Source: Candidatus Rifleibacteriota bacterium (GTDB taxonomy: Bacteria > Muiribacteriota > Ozemobacteria > Ozemobacterales > Ozemobacteraceae). From it: 64,000 bases of DNA. The translations under genes and the position numbers were made by a program. This document shows positions 10,401 to 18,121 of the stretch, piece after piece. Each line of letters opens with the position of its first letter. The first letter of the stretch is position 1. The DNA lies in assembly GCA_018818125.1 (NCBI GenBank), contig JAHISQ010000114.1, positions 62,001-126,000 of the forward strand. The letters are read 5' to 3'. The notes below the pieces were generated by a model that saw only the letters and a list, made by a program, of their open reading frames with translations, made no database searches and was not told the DNA's origin.

Positions 10401-10519
10401 TTGACCCGATGGTCGTCGCGGCCTTTATCAAACTTCGAACTTCAAAAAACTGCCCACCGTGGTTCATTGGCGAAACCCTCGACCAGACAGCCGCAGATGA
10501 GTATCTGCTGCAACTCTGA
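7457..10519 (+). CDS. Multi-GAF HD-GYP cyclic-di-GMP phosphodiesterase with N-terminal PocR-like domain
   Basis: A 1,020-residue soluble signalling protein. The first ~140 residues (DRENLKSFLSRFRRLTGLNI..., ILLGPFL) look like a PocR-type ligand-binding domain. About four GAF domains follow (roughly 150-300, 320-465, 480-630 and 655-800); the first, third and fourth contain the GEGI/VAGW/RA-like turn, the second a GKGYHGWV variant. The C-terminal HD-GYP domain (about 825-1000) has the HD pair in HDVGKIG, HHHERFDGKGYPDG and the downstream SRIICVADSFDA helix, so the metal ligands and GYP loop are intact and c-di-GMP hydrolysis is likely. No membrane segment is seen. It stands alone between the CBM48 gene and an outer-membrane protein gene. 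Ligands are unknown. Confidence 0.9.
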   Translation: MVKKIYLEEICDRENLKSFLSRFRRLTGLNIVPFNERGEVVIGKIEDVFKGMLNASEFVEYPTSEIIERPDGSQVRLMNLEYRGHLYGAILLGPFLLPDSKYEGHDRLPVMPLEQMDAAVESVESFFIQMIDLAAEKESLARKEKILSVLEEASNIMNSSLEFQNLLEFLMDIAIEITGATCGALLLRKEGKNYLEVAVARGKYPQEVKKIRVPFGEGITGWVASNKEALNVPNVLLEPRYIETPETIYSEMAVPLLVGDNLIGVVAVDSSELNAFSKDDVLSLNTLASMVTKVLENARLLANSNQKLKELSRVFIISESLSARSLDRAGYCNILKEACSALSCGAAALMLYNSDKEELLMHASSGLPEELDSLSIANGKGYHGWVTTQKRSLLIQDIHQDNTIQKCNFLDHFSRAALITPMLTSDGRFVGTLSIFHQNEADPISDSDQDLLNTIGRILTSHFENERLFNDSKRKLEYLSTLYRVGSSVSKTLNISKLFDTILQQVQEVMNVENCSLMAYDPLNELLTLDAAIGIPSNLVGQIEVKLGEGIAGWVAQNRKPVLLKDVSKDIRFANHHGRMDYKTRSVLSVPIMHNTELLGVLNVNNKRSGEAFFEDDLNLLLGISGQISQAIANASLHERTDMQVAELSLIQELGKAINSSLDLDSVLNYFIDMTTRITNSDRATLMLYDDVNNELYVEASRGFEDPEVLDVKLKIGEGVAGRAAQLRRPIKIDNTGKSADYKELPNLKRKTDLTLISAPLVNKDNLVGVINCERVLSKKGPFTPENLDLLETLGSQASIAIENARLYHNLLNVYLETIRSLAAAIDAKDSYTHGHSRRVTELSVGIAVEMGLARSEIDTIRHASLLHDVGKIGISEQILLKPGRLTDDEFETIKSHPHIGAGILNSIEFLKNVCEIIKHHHERFDGKGYPDGLSKTDIPLGSRIICVADSFDAITSCRPYRKPQTFNEATDEVKRCAGSQFDPMVVAAFIKLRTSKNCPPWFIGETLDQTAADEYLLQL

Positions 10520-10624
10520 ACTGCTGCAAAAGACATTTTGTTCGGCAATGCAACTTCTCAGCGAAATACCAGATAACTGATTCAGCCTGCCCATCTGCGA
10601 ATACAGTGGTGTTTTCAGGCTAAT

Positions 10625-10653
10625 TTGACTTTGCCCACTATTTACATTAATAT
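10625..10653 (+). promoter_or_regulatory. Candidate sigma70-type promoter
   Basis: TTGACT at 10625-10630 and TAATAT at 10648-10653 are separated by 17 bases, 27 bases upstream of the ATG of the outer-membrane protein gene. The -10 matches only four of six consensus positions. Confidence 0.4.
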
Positions 10654-10680
10654 TTGCAAAACTTTTACTGGAGCATAGAT

Positions 10681-11514
10681 ATGAAAAAACTGGTTCTGTT
10701 TCTAGTGATAACTCTTCTTCTTCCGGTTAGTGCTTTTGCCTGGGACAAATGTTATCAGCCCGACACAAACGGCAAAATCAATTTTAACAAAGTTACCAGC
10801 ATCGAACTTCTCGGTTGGAAAACCGATCTCGAAGGCAATGTTCGTGCTAACGGCACTGCAATCGACCTCGGCAGTGAAGTCTCCATCGGCAGCGAAAACA
10901 GCGCCGGCTTCAGAATTTCACATGTCCTCAACCACAAAGCCTCTCTTGAACTGTCATACATAAAAAATGATCACTCAGGTTACACCACCAAAACTTTCAC
11001 ATTCGAAAATAAAACATATAAACCCAATGCCCATATGAGCCTGCAGAACAGCTGGTTTGATCTTGCTTATGCCCACAACCTGACTCGTTCAAAACAAGCT
11101 GATAAAGAAGGCCGCGAAGTGTTCTATCTTGACGGTCTCTTTGGAGTCAAATTCAGCAATGCAGAAATCAAAGTAACTGGTAATGACACAACTGTTGGCG
11201 CTGCTTATATCGAAGAAAACTGGGACGAAACTTTCCCGGTTCCTTACATTGGACTGGCAGCCGGTGGTCAGCTTGCAGACAACCTCTGGCTCAAGGGATA
11301 CCTCAAATACATCAAAGTGAATGCTGGTGGCGCCGATGCTCTGCACAACGACTACGGCATTAACCTTGCTCTCAGACTTAATCCAAACCACAAAGACACC
11401 GAATGGTTCGTTGAACTTGGTTATCGCGGCGTAAAATACGATATCGAAAAAGACAACGACAGAGCCAACCTCAGATATAGCGGCCCGACTTTTGGTGCTT
11501 TTGCAAGATTCTAA
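10681..11514 (+). CDS. Outer-membrane beta-barrel protein, unknown specificity
   Basis: A 277-residue protein with a clear signal peptide (MKKLVLFLVITLLLPVSAFA, cleavage after AFA). The rest is rich in alternating polar/hydrophobic strands with aromatic residues (SIELLGWKTDLEGN, FRISHVLNHKASLELSYIKN, WFDLAYAHNLT, WFVELGYRGVKY) and ends in Phe (GAFARF), the usual C-terminal signal for barrel insertion. This fits an 8-10-strand OmpW/OmpA-like barrel. ATG 10681 is chosen over TTG 10654 because GGAG lies 7 bases upstream and it gives a clean signal peptide. It is monocistronic, with its own promoter candidate and terminator. The function is unknown. Confidence 0.75.
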   Translation: MKKLVLFLVITLLLPVSAFAWDKCYQPDTNGKINFNKVTSIELLGWKTDLEGNVRANGTAIDLGSEVSIGSENSAGFRISHVLNHKASLELSYIKNDHSGYTTKTFTFENKTYKPNAHMSLQNSWFDLAYAHNLTRSKQADKEGREVFYLDGLFGVKFSNAEIKVTGNDTTVGAAYIEENWDETFPVPYIGLAAGGQLADNLWLKGYLKYIKVNAGGADALHNDYGINLALRLNPNHKDTEWFVELGYRGVKYDIEKDNDRANLRYSGPTFGAFARF

Positions 11515-11539
11515 ACTAACCGCAATATAACAAGCAGAC

Positions 11540-11573
11540 CCGGAGCCGTCTTTCGTAGATGGCTCCGGTTTTT
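11540..11573 (+). terminator. Rho-independent terminator of the outer-membrane protein gene
   Basis: An 11-bp stem (CCGGAGCCGTC at 11540-11550 with GATGGCTCCGG at 11558-11568, one G-U pair) with a 7-nt loop is followed by five T. Confidence 0.88.
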
Positions 11574-11800
11574 ATTAACATTTCTTTGCATTTGCCTGGT
11601 TGCAGTTGACGGATAAAATAGCGATAGTAATAGTGTAAGCTTGCTTTTGCTTTTCAAAACTGCGAACATTCATTTGTTGCTGGCATTTGACGGTTCCAGC
11701 ATCTTACTGGACATTAGATTTCTTACACGCAGCGACTGCTGATAATGACACAAAATTGTTCAATAATCGGAACATGCATTGGTATAACAAGAGGTGGCAG

Positions 11801-13159
11801 ATGAAAAAATGTTTTTTATTCATAACAGTTCTGGCCGTCGCATTTTTTGCGCCGGTCTTTGCCGAACCAGGCGAGAACGAGCAAATCAACAACACAGAGA
11901 AGCATTGGACACTCGAAGAATGTCTGCAATATGGCGTATCATCGCACCCGCAAATCAAAATGGCGGCAAGCAATGTTGCCGCCGGCAAAGCACGGCTACT
12001 GCAAAGTCGCGCCGGACACGACCCGCAACTGTCATTGCGCGCCAACTGGAACCACTCAAAAACAGACACCTCAACTCGCCCGATAACTGATGCGACGACT
12101 GACAGCACATCTGAGTCAGTGGCTTTATCTAAAACTCTATATGACTCTGGACAACGCCAGATGTCGGAGAACGCCGCCCGTGAATCTCTTGCCGCGGCCA
12201 ATGCCAGATACGATTCGACTCTTACCGAAGTTGCAGCAGCGATAAAAGCAGCTTTTTTCAGAGCCCAGCAGTCACAGGCCTTGCTGCAGGTGCGACTGGA
12301 AACTCTGGACGGCTACGAACGGCATCTTGAAAAAGTGCGTGGCTTTGTCGAAGTCGGCAGTCGAGCACCTTATGACATCACCAGAGCCCAGGTTGATGTT
12401 GCCAACGCCCGCGTTGATTTGATCAGCACCAGAAGCCAGCTCAAGGTTGGTCTCGCGAACCTCGCGCGCACCATCGGACTTGACACTGCCATAAGCATCG
12501 CCGGCTTCGAACGTGTCGAGCTACCGACCGTGGATTCATCAAGTAAGGAACAGCTCCGCCAGGAAGCACTGCAGCGCCCGGAAATCAGATCGGCCGATTT
12601 TCAGCGCAAGGCTTCCAGTTACAGCGTTAAAGAAGCACAACGAAGTTTAAAGCCAAGTCTGTCTGCTTCAGCCAACTACCAGTGGGCGGGCACCGAAACA
12701 CCGCTCGATCGCCAGTGGGGAATGGGCGTGAGCATGTCATGGCCGGTTTTCGATGGCTCTATCACCAGAGCCCGTATTGATACTGCAAAAAGCCAGCTCG
12801 ACAATTCAACTGCCAGTCTCGAAAACTTACGACTGTCAGTAACTGCGGAGCTTGAGAACTCGATAACAGGCGTCTCTGATGCGGCAGAAAAATACGATGC
12901 CACCAATTATCTGGTGCAACAGGCCAGCGAAAGTCTTTATCTGGCCGAAGCGCGCTATGATGCCGGGTTAAGTTCGCCAATCGAAATTACTGATGCACGG
13001 GTAGAGTTTGCCAGAGCCCGCGGGAACCAGGTTGTTACCTACTTTGACGGACTAATCGCCTGGACTGAACTCGAAAGAGTTCTCGGCCGCCTGCCTGCCG
13101 AAATACGCCAGATAACAATACAAGAAAACCTATCTTCTGACGGGAGTCCTGATCAATGA
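11801..13159 (+). CDS. TolC-family outer-membrane efflux channel
   Basis: A 452-residue outer-membrane factor that provides the exit duct for the MacAB pump encoded directly downstream. The signal peptide is MKKCFLFITVLAVAFFAPVFA; the body has the two long coiled-coil repeats of TolC proteins (LEECLQYGVSSHPQIKMAASN near the N-terminus, YDSGQRQMSENAARESLAAANARY, and the repeat at LSPSLSASANY-like KPSLSASANYQWAG, SMSWPVFDGSITRARIDTAKSQ, EARYDAGLSSPIEITDARVEFARAR). ATG 11801 is chosen over the more upstream 11687 because GAGGTGG lies 4 bases before it and it starts with a signal peptide. Its last 4 bases overlap the macA start (ATGA), so the genes are translationally coupled. Confidence 0.92.
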   Translation: MKKCFLFITVLAVAFFAPVFAEPGENEQINNTEKHWTLEECLQYGVSSHPQIKMAASNVAAGKARLLQSRAGHDPQLSLRANWNHSKTDTSTRPITDATTDSTSESVALSKTLYDSGQRQMSENAARESLAAANARYDSTLTEVAAAIKAAFFRAQQSQALLQVRLETLDGYERHLEKVRGFVEVGSRAPYDITRAQVDVANARVDLISTRSQLKVGLANLARTIGLDTAISIAGFERVELPTVDSSSKEQLRQEALQRPEIRSADFQRKASSYSVKEAQRSLKPSLSASANYQWAGTETPLDRQWGMGVSMSWPVFDGSITRARIDTAKSQLDNSTASLENLRLSVTAELENSITGVSDAAEKYDATNYLVQQASESLYLAEARYDAGLSSPIEITDARVEFARARGNQVVTYFDGLIAWTELERVLGRLPAEIRQITIQENLSSDGSPDQ

Positions 13160-14541
13160 AAAAGAAAATTTTGCTGGTAGTTCTGCTGATTGGCATTCCA
13201 CTGGCCATCGCAGGCTGGTATTTTACCCGCTCAGCCAGCGGGCCAAGAACTTATTCGACCGAAGAAATAACTATCGGCAATATCCGCACTTTCATTTCGG
13301 CCTCAGGGTCGCTGGCCGCCATAACTACGGTTGAGGTTGGCTCACAACTGAGCGGCAACATCGAAAAACTCTATGCAGATTTTAACGACGAAGTAAAAGC
13401 CGGACAACTGGTCGCCCAGCTCGAAGACTCAACCTACAAAGCACAACTGCTACAGGCAAAAGCAAATCTCGAAAGCGCCAATGCTACCGAACTCGGCATA
13501 CAGGCACAGGTGAAAAATCTGCAGGCATCACAGCTTACCGCCAAAGCCGAAATTCAGGTAAGCCTCGCCAACATTCGCAAAGCCGAAGTAGCCCTGGAAG
13601 ACGCCGATCGCAACTATAGCCGTTTTAAAGAACTGTTCGAACGCAAACTGGTTGCTGCCTCAGAACGAGACTCTGCACTGACTGCACTTGAGTCACAGAA
13701 AGCGTCGCTCGAGGTCACCAGAGCTCAGCATGAATCTGCCAAAGCCAAAGAAATGGCAATAGCGGCACAATTCGAAGCTCTCGAAGCCGATCGCGCTGGA
13801 GCCAAAGCCAGAATCAGGCAGATGGAAGCTCAGTTAAGTGTTTCCCAGATAAATCTCGACCGCACCAGCATCTATTCACCTATCGACGGTGTCGTGATTT
13901 CGCGGGCAGTAGATGAAGGTCAGACTGTCGCTGCAAGCCTGCAGGCGCCCAAACTCTTCGTTATCGCTCAGGATCTCAAAAAAATGCAGATCGACACTGC
14001 TGTAGACGAAGCTGACATTGGCTCGGTAGTGGCGGGCCAGAAAGTCTCTTTCACGGTAGATGCTTATCGCAATCGAACTTTCAAAGGAGTTGTAGACCAA
14101 GTGCGCCTGTCACCGCAGGAAAACGCCAACGTAGTTACTTATTCGGTAATGGTAAGAGTCGACAACGATGATCTCGTTCTTAAACCAGGTATGACAGCCA
14201 ATGCCGAAATAATTACCGGCGACCGCAGCGACGTTCTTCGCCTTCCCGGCAAAGCACTTTACTTTAAAGCTCCAGATGATATGGCCAAATTGGCACGGCA
14301 ACAGCGACAAGAAAATGGACGCCTGGCCACTGACACCCTGCCCGTCTGGATCCTCGATGAATCTGGCAAGCCTCAGTTTAAAACTGCTAAAATCGGACTG
14401 TCAAACCAGGACTATATAGAAATTCTCGACAAAGAGCTGAAAGAAGGCGACAAAGCCATTGTTGGCGTTCAGGGAGTGGCGAGCAATGACAACTCCGGCA
14501 TCAACACCAGAGACATCAGACGAGCAACAAGGCGCATGTAA
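13156..14541 (+). CDS. macA: MacA-like periplasmic membrane-fusion (HlyD family) protein
   Basis: A 461-residue adaptor that links the MacB inner-membrane ABC transporter to the TolC channel. One N-terminal membrane anchor (ILLVVLLIGIPLAIAGWYF) is followed by the lipoyl/barrel-sandwich first half (VEVGSQLSGNIEKLYADFNDEVKAGQLVAQLED), a long alpha-helical hairpin (about 95-225), the second lipoyl half (SIYSPIDGVVISRAVDEGQTV) and the beta-barrel (DIGSVVAGQKVSFTVDAY; LKPGMTANAEI). The helical hairpin is longer than in many AcrA-type proteins, as in MacA. Translation overlaps TolC upstream by 4 bases; the ABC ATPase begins 1 base after the stop. Substrate (macrolide, peptide, lipid or other) cannot be deduced. 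Confidence 0.92.
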   Translation: MKKKILLVVLLIGIPLAIAGWYFTRSASGPRTYSTEEITIGNIRTFISASGSLAAITTVEVGSQLSGNIEKLYADFNDEVKAGQLVAQLEDSTYKAQLLQAKANLESANATELGIQAQVKNLQASQLTAKAEIQVSLANIRKAEVALEDADRNYSRFKELFERKLVAASERDSALTALESQKASLEVTRAQHESAKAKEMAIAAQFEALEADRAGAKARIRQMEAQLSVSQINLDRTSIYSPIDGVVISRAVDEGQTVAASLQAPKLFVIAQDLKKMQIDTAVDEADIGSVVAGQKVSFTVDAYRNRTFKGVVDQVRLSPQENANVVTYSVMVRVDNDDLVLKPGMTANAEIITGDRSDVLRLPGKALYFKAPDDMAKLARQQRQENGRLATDTLPVWILDESGKPQFKTAKIGLSNQDYIEILDKELKEGDKAIVGVQGVASNDNSGINTRDIRRATRRM

Positions 14542-14542
14542 A

Positions 14543-15307
14543 ATGAACAAAGACGCTCCACTTCTCGAAGTTAAAGAGCTGACCAAGACCTATTTCATGG
14601 ATGGTGTCTCGGTCAGAGCTCTGCGTCATGTCAATTTGAGCTTTTATCAGGGCGAGTTTACCTCGATAATGGGCGCTTCCGGCTCAGGCAAATCGACATT
14701 GATGCATATTCTCGGCTGCCTTGATCGACCAACCTCAGGCCATTATTTCATTGAAGGCGATAACGTATCAAACTTCAGTAAAGATCAACTGGCTCTTGTG
14801 CGCAATCGAAAAATCGGCTTTGTTTTTCAGGGCTTCAACCTGTTATCGCGCACCAGCGCGCTCGAAAATGTTGAATTGCCAATGATATATGCCGGTATTC
14901 CAAATGAAGAACGTCGCCAGAGAGCTATGCAGGCACTCGAATCGGTTGGTCTGGCCGGCCGCGAACACCACCATTCGAACCAGTTGTCGGGGGGCCAGCA
15001 ACAACGCGTGGCAATTGCCAGGGCACTGGTTAACCGACCGGCGGTTATTCTGGCCGACGAACCTACCGGCAACCTCGATTCCTATTCCAGCGTCGAAATC
15101 ATGGGTATCTTTCAGAGCCTAAATAAACAGGGAATCTCAATAGTGCTCATCACACACGAGCCCGACATCGCCCTATATACTTCCAGAATCGTAAGACTCT
15201 CTGATGGATTGATACTCTCCGATGAGGCCGTCCGCGAAAAACTCGATGCAAAAGAAGAAATTAAAAAGCATGTGCGCCCTAATGTGGTTGAGGAGGCCGA
15301 AGAATGA
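14543..15307 (+). CDS. macB: MacB-type ABC transporter ATP-binding protein
   Basis: A 254-residue ATPase of the MacB/LolD/FtsE class. Walker [11 protein letters not shown]-loop [20 protein letters not shown], signature [15 protein letters not shown], Walker [14 protein letters not shown] and the H-loop LITHEPDIA are intact. ATG 14543 is chosen rather than an upstream in-frame start at 14459 that lies inside macA: it follows the macA stop by one base, has AAGG about 10 bases upstream, and starts just before the conserved [11 protein letters not shown] strand. The ATPase and permease are separate polypeptides here, unlike the fused E. coli MacB. The permease start overlaps the stop by 4 bases. 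Confidence 0.92.
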   Translation: MNKDAPLLEVKELTKTYFMDGVSVRALRHVNLSFYQGEFTSIMGASGSGKSTLMHILGCLDRPTSGHYFIEGDNVSNFSKDQLALVRNRKIGFVFQGFNLLSRTSALENVELPMIYAGIPNEERRQRAMQALESVGLAGREHHHSNQLSGGQQQRVAIARALVNRPAVILADEPTGNLDSYSSVEIMGIFQSLNKQGISIVLITHEPDIALYTSRIVRLSDGLILSDEAVREKLDAKEEIKKHVRPNVVEEAEE

Positions 15308-16521
15308 GCTTTCTTGGCATAATAAAACTTGCGTTTATCAGCCTGGGCAGAAACAAGATGCGCTCGTTTCTGACTGCGCTGGGCATTATTATCGGTGTGA
15401 CCTCAGTCGTAGGAATGGTTGCTCTCGGTCAGGGGGCCTATTTTTCGGTACAGGAAAACATCTCAAAAATGGGCACCAACCTGATCATGGTAATACCCGG
15501 TGCTGAAACCAAAAGAGGCTTTCATGGGCCACGCGGAGGTTCGACCACTTTGACACCTGAAGACGGCGAGGCCATAGCTCAAAACTGCCCTTCAGTAGAA
15601 GTGGTAACGCCAGTTGCAAGAACGAACGGCCAGGCGGTTTTTGGCAACAAAAACTGGTCAACAAACGTTATGGGTATTAACGAAAATTACCTGAGCATAG
15701 CCTCACGCGAAGTTTCAGAAGGACGATTCTTTACCACCAGCGAAATACGAGGTGGGCACAAATCCTGTATTGTCGGGAAAACTCTGGTCGAAAATCTTTT
15801 TGGTAATCTTAATCCGGTCGGCCAGACTATCAGATTTAAAAATATTCCGCTCACTATAATTGGAGTCCTCAAAGAGCGCGGCGAATCATCTATGGGCGGC
15901 GACCAGGACGACACAATCCTGCTGCCTTTCATAGTTGTGCAAAGACGACTACTCGGCGCCACACACGCCCAGATGCTTCAACTATCGGCAAAAGCGCCTG
16001 ATTTAATCGCAGCGGCAAAAGAAGAGATAATTCAGCTGCTCAGACGTCGACATCATATAAGAGAAGGCGAGGATGCAGACTTTTCGATTCACACTCAAGA
16101 CGATATAGCCGAAATGGCTGGCTCAACTCTGACAATAATCGCCCTGCTATTGGGAAGCATAGCCTCAGTCTCGTTGCTGGTGGGCGGTATCGGCATCATG
16201 AACATCATGCTGGTGTCGGTAACCGAGCGCACTCGTGAGATCGGCATTAGAATGGCAATTGGCGCACGAACAACCGATATTCTCTACCAGTTTCTCGTTG
16301 AGGCAGTAGTTTTAAGCTGTGTCGGTGGTATGTTGGGCATTGCCGGCGGTTATACTCTGTCAACCATTATCGGACACTTTGTCGAGTTTACGCCAATAGT
16401 ATCAAATGCCTCTATCGTTGTTTCATTCCTGTTTTCAGGTGCTGTAGGTGTATTCTTCGGTCTTTATCCGGCCTGGAAAGCCTCGCAGCTTGATCCGATC
16501 GAAGCGTTCAGATACGAATAA
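15304..16521 (+). CDS. MacB-type ABC transporter permease (FtsX domain)
   Basis: A 405-residue inner-membrane permease, partner of the preceding ATPase. The first membrane helix (MRSFLTALGIIIGVTSVVGMVAL) is followed by a ~230-residue periplasmic MacB-PCD domain (QENISKMGTNLIMVIPG, VVTPVARTNGQAVFGNKN, GRFFTTSEI) and three more helices around SVSLLVGGIGIMNIMLVSVTERTREIGIRMAIGA, the FtsX signature. The C-terminus GLYPAWKASQLDPIEAFRYE is the usual end of MacB-type permeases. It is the last gene of the TolC-MacA-ATPase-permease operon; the Nudix gene on the other strand ends at the very next base, and no terminator hairpin was seen between them. Confidence 0.93.
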   Translation: MSFLGIIKLAFISLGRNKMRSFLTALGIIIGVTSVVGMVALGQGAYFSVQENISKMGTNLIMVIPGAETKRGFHGPRGGSTTLTPEDGEAIAQNCPSVEVVTPVARTNGQAVFGNKNWSTNVMGINENYLSIASREVSEGRFFTTSEIRGGHKSCIVGKTLVENLFGNLNPVGQTIRFKNIPLTIIGVLKERGESSMGGDQDDTILLPFIVVQRRLLGATHAQMLQLSAKAPDLIAAAKEEIIQLLRRRHHIREGEDADFSIHTQDDIAEMAGSTLTIIALLLGSIASVSLLVGGIGIMNIMLVSVTERTREIGIRMAIGARTTDILYQFLVEAVVLSCVGGMLGIAGGYTLSTIIGHFVEFTPIVSNASIVVSFLFSGAVGVFFGLYPAWKASQLDPIEAFRYE

Positions 16522-17025
16522 TCATAGGGTGTCGCCGAGATAAACCTGAGCAAAGCCTGCTGGTGGAAAATTTTGCAGGGGTTCGATCAACGAACTCGGA
16601 TAAAACCGGTATTTTGCGAGTTCGCTTATCGGCAACCACTCAATACCGGTCTGCATTGCGTCATGGCTGATGTTGTTACTGCTGCCGGGCTCTTCGAGGA
16701 GCTGGCAGGCAAACATGAATTCGATCTGGTGAATGCTGTCATCGTATTCGGCCAGTTCATGATTAGCCGAAATATATTCGCGCACAAAGTACAGATACCC
16801 GACCTCTACTTCAGCGCCGATTTCTTCGCGACATTCTCGCACCACCGCATCTTTGAGAGTCTCACCATGATCCTGACCACCGCCCGGCAGAAGATAAAAA
16901 TCGCCGAGAAGATCGCAATTTCTGGTGCAAAGAACTTTGCCATCCCTGATGATCAATGCTTTGGCTGAATTGCGCAGAGGTCGTACTGACATGGCATAAG
17001 CTGTCTGTTGTTTATTTTCTGTCAT
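16522..17025 (-). CDS. Nudix hydrolase
   Basis: A 167-residue pyrophosphohydrolase that cleaves X-linked nucleoside diphosphates. The Nudix box is present as GGGQDHGETLKDAVVRECREE-IGAEVE, matching G-x5-E-x7-REUXEExGU. The flanking sequence (AKALIIRDGKVLCTRN, FYLLPGG) and the EFMFACQL strand are typical of small ADP-ribose or NTP pyrophosphatases; the substrate is unknown. The start codon overlaps the stop of the upstream exported protein gene by one base (TAATG), which implies translational coupling. An in-frame Met at residue 12 is an alternative start. Confidence 0.88.
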   Translation of the reverse strand: MTENKQQTAYAMSVRPLRNSAKALIIRDGKVLCTRNCDLLGDFYLLPGGGQDHGETLKDAVVRECREEIGAEVEVGYLYFVREYISANHELAEYDDSIHQIEFMFACQLLEEPGSSNNISHDAMQTGIEWLPISELAKYRFYPSSLIEPLQNFPPAGFAQVYLGDTL

Positions 17026-18050
17026 TATTTGTCATTGGCTTTTTGGTTCTCACCGGAGCTTGTGCTTACCAGCATCCGGTTTTTCTCAGCCCGCACGAAA
17101 AAGTGCATCAGAAAAGCAATCGAGCGGCTGCTGATCAACCTTTCGATTTCCTGACCAGCTGGTGCTTCGATAAAGATACTGTTACCATTTATCGCAGACG
17201 AAAAATCGACCAGATTGCCGGCATATTCGCGCAAATTGCCAACAACACTCTCAACCTGTCGCAGCAATTGCAAACGTTCTTCAGCCTCTGGCACAAACAG
17301 CTGCATTTTGTTCATGCGTGAGCCCATGATCAACCTGGTGTAACGAAGCGATTTGAACCAGCCTGGCACGTTCATGTCAGCAAAATTCGGCTGCAGAGCA
17401 GTCAGATTAATCTCACCTGCTATTGCCGGACGGGCTTTATACATTTTCGAAAAGGCGTCAAACTCTTTACCAAGCTGATTATGGCGGGATTCAAGCAGCG
17501 TCATGATGTTGCCCGAAATATTTTCGGGGCAAATGACTATTTCGTCATGACTGATCTGCAGATGCAGCATTTCCTGCGGCAAAACTGGCGAACGAAATTG
17601 CGCAGAGCTGGTATTATCACCATTTACAACTTTATCTGAACCTATAATCTCAGTTAAACGCTGACGGGCGAACTCGCCACGCATTATGAGTGCAAAATTT
17701 GCCTGGTCAGTAAAATAGAAAAACAGCTCATAGACTTTAAACTGGCCACTGAGCAGGCGATCGTTCAGCAGGTTTTCGGCAGCAGTTCTTATGTGATGGC
17801 TCTCAGTCTTTGCAGCACCACGGGCAATACAAAGATTCTCAATATAGCTGACTATTTCCTGACTGGCGTTGGTCGCCACTTCATCGCGATCATACAGACC
17901 AGAAGCTGACAGATTCAGGTATAAACAAACCGCCGGCTGAGCCAGCGGCGCCGGAAAATATTCAGCCTGAGGAGTGTTAAAACCGCTCAGCAGAACAATT
18001 GCCGTAAAAAGCACTATGCCAAGAATCGTATTGAGATTATTAATCTTCAT
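17025..18050 (-). CDS. Exported protein of unknown function
   Basis: I do not recognise this 341-residue protein. It has an N-terminal hydrophobic segment (LGIVLFTAIVLLSGFNTPQA) that looks like a signal peptide or anchor. The body is a mixed alpha/beta globular domain with YELFFYFTDQANFALIMRGEF near residues 107-127, two Cys (CLYLNL and ENLCIAR) near the N-terminus and IVICPEN near the middle. The layout (repeated measurement-like strands, FALIMRGEF, LQISHDEIVICPE) is faintly like DUF3352-type or substrate-score proteins, but this is not secure. It is coupled to the Nudix gene downstream and diverges from the secreted hydrolase at 18122 with 71 bases between. Confidence 0.65.
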   Translation of the reverse strand: MKINNLNTILGIVLFTAIVLLSGFNTPQAEYFPAPLAQPAVCLYLNLSASGLYDRDEVATNASQEIVSYIENLCIARGAAKTESHHIRTAAENLLNDRLLSGQFKVYELFFYFTDQANFALIMRGEFARQRLTEIIGSDKVVNGDNTSSAQFRSPVLPQEMLHLQISHDEIVICPENISGNIMTLLESRHNQLGKEFDAFSKMYKARPAIAGEINLTALQPNFADMNVPGWFKSLRYTRLIMGSRMNKMQLFVPEAEERLQLLRQVESVVGNLREYAGNLVDFSSAINGNSIFIEAPAGQEIERLISSRSIAFLMHFFVRAEKNRMLVSTSSGENQKANDK

Positions 18051-18121
18051 CGGGTTGTATATCGGAAAGAAGATGAATATTTTTCAGTGTATGTACATTA
18101 AAAATTTCGGGAAATCTGTCG